DNA of 64,000 nucleotides from IMG/VR virus record IMGVR_UViG_3300046492_000369, positions 1-64,000 of that record. One strand, given 5' to 3'. The notes under the pieces were generated by a model. The model was not told the origin of the DNA. It did no database searches and was given only the letters and a program-made list of their open reading frames with translations. Below are positions 42,131 through 49,642 of this stretch, in pieces (the first letter of the stretch is position 1; each line of letters begins with the position of its first letter). Position numbers and translations under genes: made by a program. This stretch comes from a virus.

Positions 42131-42160
42131 AAAAGCGTGAACCACCCGAAGGTGATTCAC
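42131..42160 (-). terminator. intrinsic terminator after the membrane-protein gene
   Basis: On the minus strand a stem GTGAATCACC-TTCG-GGTGGTTCAC (42160-42137, one G-U pair) is followed by GCTTTTAC. It ends the transcript of the early genes at 42.2-42.7 kb. Confidence 0.8.
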
Positions 42161-42164
42161 ATTG

Positions 42165-42446
42165 TTACCTATTGCTCAGCTCTGCGATCTTTGCTTTGCG
42201 ATGCGCTTCAGCTGCATCAGCGAATGCATTGAAGTCCACTATCGGTTGATCAGCCAAATCCTCATGCTTGCTATAGATAGCAGGCAGGATGAACATCATA
42301 ACGATGGCCAAGGTAGCAATCGGGAATGCGATCGCTGGATGCAGACCATGACCGAAGTTAATCCAATCCATGCCAAGGTTGAAGGACACGAATGCAGCGA
42401 ACATCAAGCCAATCAGTACGAGATGCTTGAGGAAATTGGTGAACAT
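42165..42446 (-). CDS. early two-helix membrane protein
   Basis: A 93-aa protein with two membrane segments (LIGLMFAAFVSFNLGM and IAFPIATLAIVMMFILPAIY) and a charged cytoplasmic C-terminus (AEAHRKAKIAELSNR). GGAGCTAACA precedes the ATG. The position near the presumed left end is like early N4 membrane proteins; inferred. Confidence 0.7.
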   Translation of the reverse strand: MFTNFLKHLVLIGLMFAAFVSFNLGMDWINFGHGLHPAIAFPIATLAIVMMFILPAIYSKHEDLADQPIVDFNAFADAAEAHRKAKIAELSNR

Positions 42447-42511
42447 TGTTAGCTCCTGATATTTTGGTTAGATGATGAGCCACCACGGTAAGGTGATGGC
42501 TCATGAATTAC

Positions 42512-42748
42512 TTAAGCAGCAGCTACTTTAGCAGCAGCCTTCTTCTCTGCTTTAGGTAGAGCCGAGATGCCAGCTTCCTTCAGCATTTCCTTGATACGCT
42601 CCTGACGCTTGTGACGTGCTTCGTCTTCGAACGTACCTGCTGCTTCATCTGCCCACGTTGCCAGGTGATTGGCAGCCGATGCAGTCTTTTCGAATGCACC
42701 GAACAGTTGAGTCAGTGCTGCGAACAGAGCGGTGAACATTGCACCCAT
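42512..42748 (-). CDS. early hypothetical protein
   Basis: A 78-aa protein with a hydrophobic N-terminus (MFTALFAALTQLFGAF) and a charged C-terminus (DEARHKRQERIKEMLKEAG), ending KKAAAKVAAA. AAGGAGTATCACC precedes the ATG. It is the first gene of the leftward early region. Function unknown. Confidence 0.65.
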   Translation of the reverse strand: MGAMFTALFAALTQLFGAFEKTASAANHLATWADEAAGTFEDEARHKRQERIKEMLKEAGISALPKAEKKAAAKVAAA

Positions 42749-42793
42749 GGTGATACTCCTTAGCTAAGTTAATGGAATGATGGTGATCAACCA

Positions 42794-42813
42794 CCACCAT
42801 ATGGGCGGAGCCC
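42794..42813 (-). promoter_or_regulatory. candidate virion-RNAP hairpin promoter, first early promoter
   Basis: Template (plus) strand CCACCATAT (42794-42802) followed by GGGC-GGA-GCCC (42803-42813). Predicted +1 at 42797 (C); the RNA would begin GUGGUGGUUG and fold a short hairpin. It lies about 50 nt upstream of the first early gene. It is the closest match, together with the one at 40.81 kb, to a CCACMATAW + 4-bp stem + GGA consensus. Confidence 0.75.
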
Positions 42814-43166
42814 GGCTGCACCCAGCTCAGAGGCTAAAGAATTCTTTTTGCATATTCACCGGGGGGGATGTTTTGCTTTTCGCTTGGCCATGCTCAGTAC
42901 TACGTGCGTACCTATTTTGTAAAAAATCCCTAAACCTGCAGACGGTTTTCTCACTACACACGTACCCATTTTCCCGATTTCCCCAAAAGTTGGGGTTATA
43001 AATTTTATAATCCCCCTCCCTACAGAGTTTCGTTAAAAATTTTATAACTCTGTCGCTAAAACCTGCGGATTAGCTTACTCTGTGTTGGTTTGTTTCCCTT
43101 CTACATGTTTCTTCTGTACAATCCCCTACGATATAAGGCCGGGGGCCTAACTACGGGATTAAGCCA
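42814..43166. other. non-coding divergence point, likely site of the genome termini
   Basis: No gene is supported here. The region has repeated elements: a 6-bp hairpin CCCCAA-AAG-TTGGGG (42981-42995), an 8-bp inverted repeat ACAGAGTT/AACTCTGT (43022-43053) around AAAAATTTTAT, and a 5-bp hairpin AGGCC-GGG-GGCCT (43136-43148) just before the first late gene. Direct repeats include CGTACC-T/C-ATTTT and AAACCTGC. Because leftward early genes start at 42748 and rightward late genes at 43167, terminal repeats are expected here by comparison with N4. Confidence 0.5.
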
Positions 43167-43871
43167 ATGACAGCACTTGCTCCACTCACCGTTGAACAGT
43201 TCAAGGACGCTCTTCCAGCCAAGATGAAGAAGAGTGTCAATCAAGAGCTGATTGACCAAGTTAATTCGATGCTCTCCGATCCTGCGATGTTTGAACAGTA
43301 TCGGGAGAACTTGGTCAGCTATACCAGCGTCATGAGCGATGGTAAGTTCAAGATTGAGAGCTATGTGGATGCAGTGAAGTATGTAAGCCACAAGCTGCTG
43401 GGGTGTACGAACATTGATGCATACATCAAGACATTCCCGGACAAGCATGCAGCGTTTGTGGCTTCCGGGGTGTCGGCTAAGGATATTGCCTCGTATGTGA
43501 CCGCGTATAACAAGGGCAAGCTGGTGAATCTGATCATGGCCCAGACCTTGGTGCCGAGTTACGTGTTGAACCAGGATCTGTATCAGCGGGCATTGAATGT
43601 GCAGGCAGACCTGATGATGTCGGCCAAGAGCGAGAAGGTACGGTCCGATGCAGCGGCTCACTTGATGAATGCCCTGAAGATGCCTGAGGTGATGAAGGTG
43701 GAGCTGGATGTGGGGGTCAAGGAGGATAGCGCGATTGCTCAGCTGAGGGCAACGACACTGGAATTGTCTCGTATGCAGCGGATGCAGATTGAGGCTGGGG
43801 CGATGAATGCGCAGGAGGCAGCCCACAGCAAACTGATTATCGACATGGGTGATGCGGAGGTGGTGCAATGA
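43167..43871 (+). CDS. first late gene, possible small terminase subunit
   Basis: A 234-aa protein directly upstream of terminase. A helical N-terminus (LPAKMKKSVNQELIDQVNSM) is followed by a central region (AKDIASYVTAYNKGKLVNLI) and a helical C-terminus. In N4-like phages the gene next to the large terminase at the genome end has this size; a packaging or DNA-recognition role is possible. The ATG at 43167 lacks a strong ribosome binding site. Terminase-small identity is not proven. Confidence 0.6.
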   Translation: MTALAPLTVEQFKDALPAKMKKSVNQELIDQVNSMLSDPAMFEQYRENLVSYTSVMSDGKFKIESYVDAVKYVSHKLLGCTNIDAYIKTFPDKHAAFVASGVSAKDIASYVTAYNKGKLVNLIMAQTLVPSYVLNQDLYQRALNVQADLMMSAKSEKVRSDAAAHLMNALKMPEVMKVELDVGVKEDSAIAQLRATTLELSRMQRMQIEAGAMNAQEAAHSKLIIDMGDAEVVQ

Positions 43872-44059
43872 TGCGTAGCCGAATGACCAAGAGTGAACGG
43901 GTGGAGTACGTGGTAGTGGGGCTGGTATTGTCAGGTGCCTGCGGGTTGATCCTCGGTGGTGCCTTGTCGATCGCCTTTCATTCCTTCTGGCTTGGAATGA
44001 CGGTGGCAGCTGCGTCTGCTACCTACTTTGGTGTGTTGTACTTTTCGGAGTCTCGATGA
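43868..44059 (+). CDS. small two-helix membrane protein before terminase
   Basis: A 63-aa protein with two membrane segments (VEYVVVGLVLSGACGLILGG and WLGMTVAAASATYFGVLYF). Its start overlaps the upstream stop (ATGA) and its stop overlaps the terminase start (ATGA). Function unknown. Confidence 0.65.
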   Translation: MMRSRMTKSERVEYVVVGLVLSGACGLILGGALSIAFHSFWLGMTVAAASATYFGVLYFSESR

Positions 44060-45720
44060 TTGGGCTTACCAACGCTGCAGCAGCGATAGCTCTGTCAGCT
44101 TCCTTGGTTTACGGGCCAGTGGTCGAGGCAATTCAGTCGGCTGCACCATGGAAGGTGGAAGACTACCTGAACCACACCAACTATCGGGTGGATCCGAAGT
44201 ATGTGCCCAGTGAATTCGCACTGGAGTTCATTACCTTCATCAAGCTGGTGAACGGGCAGGAAGGGGAAGAGCACAAGACGCCACTAGTGCATTATCACAT
44301 GTTGGACACCCTGACCAAGGGTGGTTCCCGCGTCATCAACCTGTGCCACCGGGGTATCGCCAAGACCACGCTGATGGGGGAATACCTGTTCCTGTACATT
44401 GCCTGCTATGGGGAGATTCCTGGCTTTGGTCGGATCGACCTGGCCCTGTATGTGTCCGACTCGATCGAGAACGGGGTCAAGAACATGCGGAAGAACTTGG
44501 AATTCCGCTGGGAGAACTCGGACTTCCTGAAGCAATACATCCCCGAAGCCCACTTCACGGATATTCGCTGGGCCTTCAAGAATGCTGATGGCAAGATGTT
44601 TGTCATCAAGGGTTACGGCGCGAAGACAGGTGTGCGTGGTGCCAAGGAGATGGGTAAGCGTCCGGGTCTGGCCGTGCTGGATGACTTGATCAGCGACGAA
44701 GATGCGCGCTCGGCTACTGTGATCAGCGCAGTAGAAGATACCGTGTACAAAGCGGTGAACTACGCACTTCACCCGACCAAGAACATGATCATCTGGTCTG
44801 GTACACCATTCAATGCGAAGGATCCTCTGTACAAGGCCGTTGAATCAGGAGCATGGGCGGTCAACGTGTTCCCTGTATGCGAGCAGTTCCCTTGTAGCCG
44901 GGAAGAATTCCGGGGTAGCTGGCCAGACCGCTTCACCTATGACTACGTCAAGAAGCAGTATGACGATGCCGTGAAACTGGGGAAGGTGGAAACCTTCAAC
45001 CAAGAGCTGATGCTGCGGATTATGTCGGAGGAAGACCGACTGATCCGGGATGAGGACATCAAGTGGTTCAAGCTGGAGACTGTTCTCCAGAACAAATCCA
45101 AATTCAACTACTTCATTACCACTGACTTTGCCACTAGTGAGAAGCAGGCCGCCGACTTTTCCATCATCAGCGTCTGGGCATTCAACTCGAATGGCGATTG
45201 GCTCTGGGTAGACGGGATTTGCAAGCGCCAGGACATGGGCAAGAACGTCGATGATCTGTTCAAACTGGCCCAGAAGTGGCGACCCATGGGCGTCGGCATC
45301 GAGGTATCGGGCCAACAGGCAGGCTTTGTTCCTTGGATTCAGGATCAGATGCTGTCCCGGAACATCTATTTCACCTTGGTTTCGGAAGGGAATGACAACA
45401 AGCCGGGTATCCGACCCAACACCAACAAGATGGTGCGTTTCAATACCATGGTGCCGATGTTCAAGGCAGGCAAGATGTACTTCCCCAAGGAACTGGAGAA
45501 GACTACCGCAATGCTGGAGGCGATGAACGAGCTCAGTCTCGCCGCAGTATCCGGATTCCGTAGTAAGCACGATGACTTCATCGACTCGATTTCGATGCTG
45601 TCGAGTATGAAAGCGTGGAAACCATCGGAAGAAGCACCGATCCAGGAATCCGAAAGCGGGATGTGGGAGATCGAAACCAACGATGCTTCTGCCGATCGCA
45701 TGTCCTCTTACATTGTTTAA
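44056..45720 (+). CDS. terL: terminase large subunit (N4 gp68-like)
   Basis: A 554-aa packaging ATPase/nuclease. The Walker A-like motif is NLCHRGIAKTT (residues 95-105), and Walker B is LAVLDDLIS with D209-D210. The nuclease domain has the first acidic site TTDFATS (D357) and the last KHDDFIDSIS near the C-terminus. It cuts and pumps genome DNA into proheads via the portal. It starts with ATG overlapping the membrane-protein gene. N-terminal ~30 residues are hydrophobic and could be non-conserved. Confidence 0.93.
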   Translation: MIGLTNAAAAIALSASLVYGPVVEAIQSAAPWKVEDYLNHTNYRVDPKYVPSEFALEFITFIKLVNGQEGEEHKTPLVHYHMLDTLTKGGSRVINLCHRGIAKTTLMGEYLFLYIACYGEIPGFGRIDLALYVSDSIENGVKNMRKNLEFRWENSDFLKQYIPEAHFTDIRWAFKNADGKMFVIKGYGAKTGVRGAKEMGKRPGLAVLDDLISDEDARSATVISAVEDTVYKAVNYALHPTKNMIIWSGTPFNAKDPLYKAVESGAWAVNVFPVCEQFPCSREEFRGSWPDRFTYDYVKKQYDDAVKLGKVETFNQELMLRIMSEEDRLIRDEDIKWFKLETVLQNKSKFNYFITTDFATSEKQAADFSIISVWAFNSNGDWLWVDGICKRQDMGKNVDDLFKLAQKWRPMGVGIEVSGQQAGFVPWIQDQMLSRNIYFTLVSEGNDNKPGIRPNTNKMVRFNTMVPMFKAGKMYFPKELEKTTAMLEAMNELSLAAVSGFRSKHDDFIDSISMLSSMKAWKPSEEAPIQESESGMWEIETNDASADRMSSYIV

Positions 45721-45730
45721 GGAATAACTT

Positions 45731-46480
45731 ATGATGAAACTCTCCGAAATCTTCGAACAACTGACCACGGGGGAGCTTTCTCAGGTCGCCATTGGGGGCA
45801 ATGAGCAGGGGGGGATCGACGAAGCCAATTACCGGGCCGTGGCCAATCATGTCAAGCTGGGATTGACCACCCTGTACAACCGTTTCGACCTGAAACGTAG
45901 TGAAGTCGATGTGCTCTTGATGCCAGACCAGTACGTGTACCCACTGCAGAGCAAGTATGCCCTCAATGGGAAGAACTCGACCGAGCCGAAACGCTGGATC
46001 ATGGATACACCTTTGTCACCTTTCGGTGAAGATATCCTGAAAATTCTGGTTGTAAAGGGAGATACCGGAGAAGAATTCCCGTTGAACGACTACACCAACG
46101 AATATTCGGTTCATACCCCAACGATGGACAGTATCCGGGTGCCGGTGGAGGTGGTTACTCCAACCGACAGGACGCCAGTCTGGTACCGGACCACACAGTT
46201 AATGCTGTGTTACCAAGCCAATCACCCAAATTTCCTGCCTCGGGTGGGGTATTTTGATCCGGAGCTGACCAATATCGAGCTGCCGCTGACCCATCTGCAG
46301 GCATTGCTGTACTTTGTGGCTTCGCGGGTACATAACCCGATCGGTATGGGCCAGGAATTCAATGCCGGGAACAACTGGGCACAGCGATTCGAAGCAGAAT
46401 GCCAGCGACTGGAACAGGAAGGCCGGGAAATTGACAGCACTGCCGGGAATACCCGGGCAGAGCGGGGAGGATGGTGCTGA
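45731..46480 (+). CDS. structural/adaptor protein (N4 gp67-like, ~30 kDa)
   Basis: A 249-aa protein following terminase, as gp67 does in N4. It contains EANYRAVANHVKLGLTTLY, QYVYPLQSKYALNG, and LELPL-type helices (ELTNIELPLTHLQALLYFVAS), typical of a head-tail adaptor or connector-type protein. Its role is inferred from synteny. Confidence 0.7.
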   Translation: MMKLSEIFEQLTTGELSQVAIGGNEQGGIDEANYRAVANHVKLGLTTLYNRFDLKRSEVDVLLMPDQYVYPLQSKYALNGKNSTEPKRWIMDTPLSPFGEDILKILVVKGDTGEEFPLNDYTNEYSVHTPTMDSIRVPVEVVTPTDRTPVWYRTTQLMLCYQANHPNFLPRVGYFDPELTNIELPLTHLQALLYFVASRVHNPIGMGQEFNAGNNWAQRFEAECQRLEQEGREIDSTAGNTRAERGGWC

Positions 46481-46503
46481 TTATGCGTAAATACTAAGAG
46501 AAG

Positions 46504-46530
46504 CGGCCCCCGAAGGGGCCGTTTTCTTTT
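46504..46530 (+). terminator. bidirectional intrinsic terminator between gp67-like and dut
   Basis: A 7-bp stem CGGCCCC-CGAA-GGGGCCG (46504-46521) is followed by TTTTCTTTT on the plus strand. It separates two convergent transcripts (packaging genes, plus, and dUTPase, minus). Confidence 0.85.
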
Positions 46531-46543
46531 GAAGAGGTGGCGC

Positions 46544-46963
46544 TTAGCCGGTTGAACCGAACCCGCCAGTACCACGACGGGTTGGAGTGAGCGTAAGAAC
46601 ACGCTCTGGAGGGGAATCGAGGACTGGAACCAGTACGTATTGCAGGATTCTATCCCCTGCAGCCCAACCATAGCCAGGATAGTTCTTGGTTTTAAGGGAG
46701 GCAATCCATTCGCCACGGTAATCGGAGTCGATGATGCCGCAGGTATTGTTCAGTTCAAGGCCATGTTTGGCCCCAATACCGGAACGCGGGAAGATCATGG
46801 CCACATAACCTTCCGGAACTTGGGCTGCAAAGCCTAAAGCCACCCTTGTAGCCGTGTGTTCAGACGTAAAGCCAGCTTCAGGCATGTAGATGTCGTATGC
46901 ACCGGCACCTTCTGTCCCTTTTGTCGGAAGTTTGGCGTTTTCGTGGAAGATTAGTACTTTCAT
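46544..46963 (-). CDS. dut: dUTP diphosphatase (dUTPase)
   Basis: A 139-aa trimeric dUTPase that hydrolyses dUTP to dUMP, limiting uracil in DNA and feeding ThyX. Motif 1 is AGAYDIYM, motif 2 PRSGIGAKHG, motif 3 NTCGIIDSDYRGEW, and motif 5 RGTGGFGSTG, the C-terminal P-loop-like arm. AAAGGAATACGTTGC precedes the ATG at 46963; the longer frame would overlap the portal promoter. It is the only minus-strand gene in the late region. Confidence 0.93.
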   Translation of the reverse strand: MKVLIFHENAKLPTKGTEGAGAYDIYMPEAGFTSEHTATRVALGFAAQVPEGYVAMIFPRSGIGAKHGLELNNTCGIIDSDYRGEWIASLKTKNYPGYGWAAGDRILQYVLVPVLDSPPERVLTLTPTRRGTGGFGSTG

Positions 46964-46975
46964 GCAACGTATTCC

Positions 46976-47003
46976 TTTACAGAAAGGATTTCTATGGGAT
47001 AAT
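46976..47003 (+). promoter_or_regulatory. sigma70-like promoter candidate for the portal gene
   Basis: TTTACA (46976-46981), a 16-nt spacer, then GATAAT (46998-47003), 26 nt before the portal ATG. N4 late genes are read by host RNA polymerase, so a host-type promoter at this divergent dut/portal junction is expected. Match is good but not tested. Confidence 0.55.
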
Positions 47004-47028
47004 CGAGCATCATTTCTTTGGGACAATC

Positions 47029-49212
47029 ATGATTGATCAAGCACAGCTCAGCAAAGAGGATGACGACGCGGGCAGCGACACGGTGGACAAGGAGAACTCT
47101 CCTGATCAGCTTACTGATTGGGTTAATCCACCGACAATTTATGATCTGAAGCAAGATCTTCAGGATGCCCGAAGTACTCATTCCGGTCAAGAAACAAAAA
47201 TTGGCGAGTATCTCGACAATCTGAATGTCACCGGGAAAGCCAAGGTCAAAACCCCCAAGGGCAACTCCTCGATTGTCCCTAAACTTATTCGCAAACAGGC
47301 CGAGTGGCGTTATGCCGCCCTGTCCGAACCGTATCTGAGCACCGATGATGTCTTCAAGGTGCAACCGGTCAGCTGGGAAGACCGTGCAGCCGCACAGCAG
47401 AATCAGATCCTGCTCAATAACCAGTTCAACACGAAGATTAACAAGGTCAACTTCATTGATACGTTGATCCGCACCGCTGTGGATGAAGGAACAGCGATCG
47501 TGAAGGTTGGCTGGGACTTCAGGGAAGAAGAATACGAAGCTGTCGTGCCAAAGACACAATATGTGGTTGATCCTAGCTTCATGCCGACAATTCAGTACAT
47601 TGACCAACTAAAGAATAACTCTCCCAGTCAGTACGACACTGATGTACCGGACGAACTCAAGACTGCTTACGAGATGTCGGTCGAGCAGAAACAAGCCATT
47701 CGTCCCGAGATCGTTGGCCAGGAAACGGTTACCAAGACCCGCACTGTCAAGAATTGTCCGACTGTAGAAGTCTGCGACTACCGCAATGTTATCGTGGACC
47801 CAACCTGCCATGGTGATGTCGAGAAAGCTGGCTTCATCATCTATTCCTTCGAAACTTCGCTAGCCGAGCTTCGCAAGGATGGCAAGTACAAGAACCTTAA
47901 TAGGGTGAATGTCGCCAACAATGGCCCGCTCAATGAGCCAGACCATCGTACCGATTTGGATGTCGCCAGCTTCAACTTCAATGACGAGCCTCGCAAGAAA
48001 ATCGTCGTGTATGAATATTGGGGCTTCTGGGATATCCACAAGAATGGCACCACAGTACCGATCGTAGCCGCTTGGGTTGGTGATCAACTGATCCGGATGG
48101 AAGAGAATCCTTTCCCGGACAAACAAATCCCATTCGTCATCATCCATTACCTGCCAGTGCGTCGTTCCAACTATGGCGAACCGGATGGTGTGCTGATTGA
48201 AGACAACCAGAAGATTGCTGGCGCAGTCACCCGGGGCATGATCGACATCCTCGCCAAGTCGGCTAATGGCCAGACTGGTATGCGCAAGGACATGCTGGAC
48301 TCCACGAACAAGAAGAAGTGGCAGAACGGTGAAGACTACGAGTTCAATGGCAATGTAGATCCCCGTGTTGGTGTGCACATGCATACCTATCCGGAGATTC
48401 CACAATCTGCGGGCATGATGCTGCAGCTTCAGAACATGGAAGCCGAGTCGTTGACGGGTGTGAAGAGCTTCAGCCAGGGTGTGTCCGGTAATGCCCTCGG
48501 TGAAGTGGCTGCTGGTGTACGTGGTGCGCTTGATGCAGCCTCCAAGCGAGAATTGGGTATTCTTCGTCGTATCTCCGCAGGTATTGTAGCCATTGGTCGC
48601 AAGATCATCAGCATGAATGCGGAGTTCCTTGAGCCCCAAGAAGTTATTCGGGTCACCAACGAAGACTTCGTGAAAGTTCGTAAAGACGACCTTCCAGGTA
48701 ACTTTGACCTGAAGCTGGGTGTATCCACGGCTGAAGAAGATGAGAAGAAGGCGCAGGAACTGGCCTTTATGCTCCAGACCATGGGTAACAACATGGATCC
48801 AGAGATGACCAAGATGATCCTGTCGGATATCGCTCGTCTACGCAAGATGCCGGAACTGGCCAAGAAGATCGAAATGTACCAACCAAAGCCAGATCCTATG
48901 CAGCAACAGATGCAACAACTACAAATGCAGCTGATACAAGCGCAGATTGCAGAATCTAACGCCAAAGCTCAAGCAGCACTGTCTTCTGTTGGTTTGCATC
49001 AGGCTAAAGTGGGTACAGAGCTGGCTAAAGCGGATCACTTCAAGGCTGATACGGATCAAAAGAATCTTGACTACGTTGAGCAAGAAAGTGGCGTGAAACA
49101 GGAGCGAGAGCTGGAGAAAGTGGACCGCCAGGCCACACATCAAGCTAGTAACGACCTTCTGAACCATTACATGGAACAAAAAGCCGCAAAAACTGCTGCC
49201 GCAAGTAAATAA
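47029..49212 (+). CDS. portal protein (N4 gp59-like)
   Basis: A 727-aa portal. Conserved features are the N-terminal helical region, the segment KLIRKQAEWRYAALSEPYLS, PFVIIHYLPVRRSNYGEPDG, and the LTGVKSFSQGVSG region, typical of N4-like and large podovirus portals. The C-terminus is a Gln/Ala/Lys coiled coil (QQQMQQLQMQLIQAQIAESN). The ATG at 47029 is preferred; an upstream extension would be antisense to dut. It forms the dodecameric DNA channel at the head vertex. Confidence 0.85.
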   Translation: MIDQAQLSKEDDDAGSDTVDKENSPDQLTDWVNPPTIYDLKQDLQDARSTHSGQETKIGEYLDNLNVTGKAKVKTPKGNSSIVPKLIRKQAEWRYAALSEPYLSTDDVFKVQPVSWEDRAAAQQNQILLNNQFNTKINKVNFIDTLIRTAVDEGTAIVKVGWDFREEEYEAVVPKTQYVVDPSFMPTIQYIDQLKNNSPSQYDTDVPDELKTAYEMSVEQKQAIRPEIVGQETVTKTRTVKNCPTVEVCDYRNVIVDPTCHGDVEKAGFIIYSFETSLAELRKDGKYKNLNRVNVANNGPLNEPDHRTDLDVASFNFNDEPRKKIVVYEYWGFWDIHKNGTTVPIVAAWVGDQLIRMEENPFPDKQIPFVIIHYLPVRRSNYGEPDGVLIEDNQKIAGAVTRGMIDILAKSANGQTGMRKDMLDSTNKKKWQNGEDYEFNGNVDPRVGVHMHTYPEIPQSAGMMLQLQNMEAESLTGVKSFSQGVSGNALGEVAAGVRGALDAASKRELGILRRISAGIVAIGRKIISMNAEFLEPQEVIRVTNEDFVKVRKDDLPGNFDLKLGVSTAEEDEKKAQELAFMLQTMGNNMDPEMTKMILSDIARLRKMPELAKKIEMYQPKPDPMQQQMQQLQMQLIQAQIAESNAKAQAALSSVGLHQAKVGTELAKADHFKADTDQKNLDYVEQESGVKQERELEKVDRQATHQASNDLLNHYMEQKAAKTAAASK

Positions 49213-49228
49213 TTGCTGCACATAAACT

Positions 49229-49266
49229 AGAAAGTGGTTATAGTGGCGTCGATGTAACCACTTTCT
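49229..49266 (+). terminator. long hairpin between portal and gp58-like genes
   Basis: A 12-bp perfect stem AGAAAGTGGTTA/TAACCACTTTCT (49229-49240 with 49255-49266, 14-nt loop) is followed by ATTAACTTCTTAT. The U tract is interrupted, so it may attenuate or process mRNA rather than stop it fully. Confidence 0.5.
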
Positions 49267-49297
49267 ATTAACTTCTTATAGCACTGGTAGAACTTAA

Positions 49298-49642
49298 ATG
49301 AGCACTCAAGACGAGATTAACTCGATCGAACGTGATGTAAAGGTGGCACAGAAGGTTAAAGACCTTGGTGCTGCACTAGAACGTCTGTATTCCAACCGGG
49401 ACTTCCGCACTGTAATTAAGAGTGCGTACTTTGAAGGAGAAGCAGTGCGCTTGGTGCACGCTAAAGGCGATCCAAGCTGCCAGACCCCGGAAAAGCAGGC
49501 CAGTATCGTCAAACAAATCGATGCTATCTCGACGTTGAACCAGTTCTTCCTCACCATTCAGCATCAAGCCGGTCTGGCACTCAAGCAGATCGAAGAAGGC
49601 GAAGCGGTACTCGAAGAACTGCGGGCTGAGGAGCTCAAATAA
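49298..49642 (+). CDS. late hypothetical protein (N4 gp58-like position)
   Basis: A 114-aa, highly helical protein (EINSIERDVKVAQKVKDLGA, TLNQFFLTIQHQAGLALKQI). It overlaps the scaffold-like gene by the AATAATG junction. Position matches the small gene between portal and scaffold in N4. Function unknown. Confidence 0.65.
   Translation: MSTQDEINSIERDVKVAQKVKDLGAALERLYSNRDFRTVIKSAYFEGEAVRLVHAKGDPSCQTPEKQASIVKQIDAISTLNQFFLTIQHQAGLALKQIEEGEAVLEELRAEELK

Noticed and set aside
42777-43001. A 74-codon plus-strand frame in the divergence region
   Set aside because: No ribosome binding site and low-complexity, frame-shadow-like translation over the early promoter.
43136-43148. Hairpin AGGCC-GGG-GGCCT as a further virion-RNAP promoter
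   Set aside because: The loop is GGG, the CCAC box is missing and the predicted +1 is A, so it does not match the three consistent sites. It could instead be a leader hairpin of the first late gene.
43101-43868. A 255-codon minus-strand frame opposite the first late gene
   Set aside because: His/Leu-rich shadow of the coupled plus-strand gene, which has ATGA overlap with the next gene.
44845-45768. A 307-codon minus-strand frame opposite terminase
   Set aside because: The terminase frame has all catalytic motifs, and the antisense frame has no start signal.
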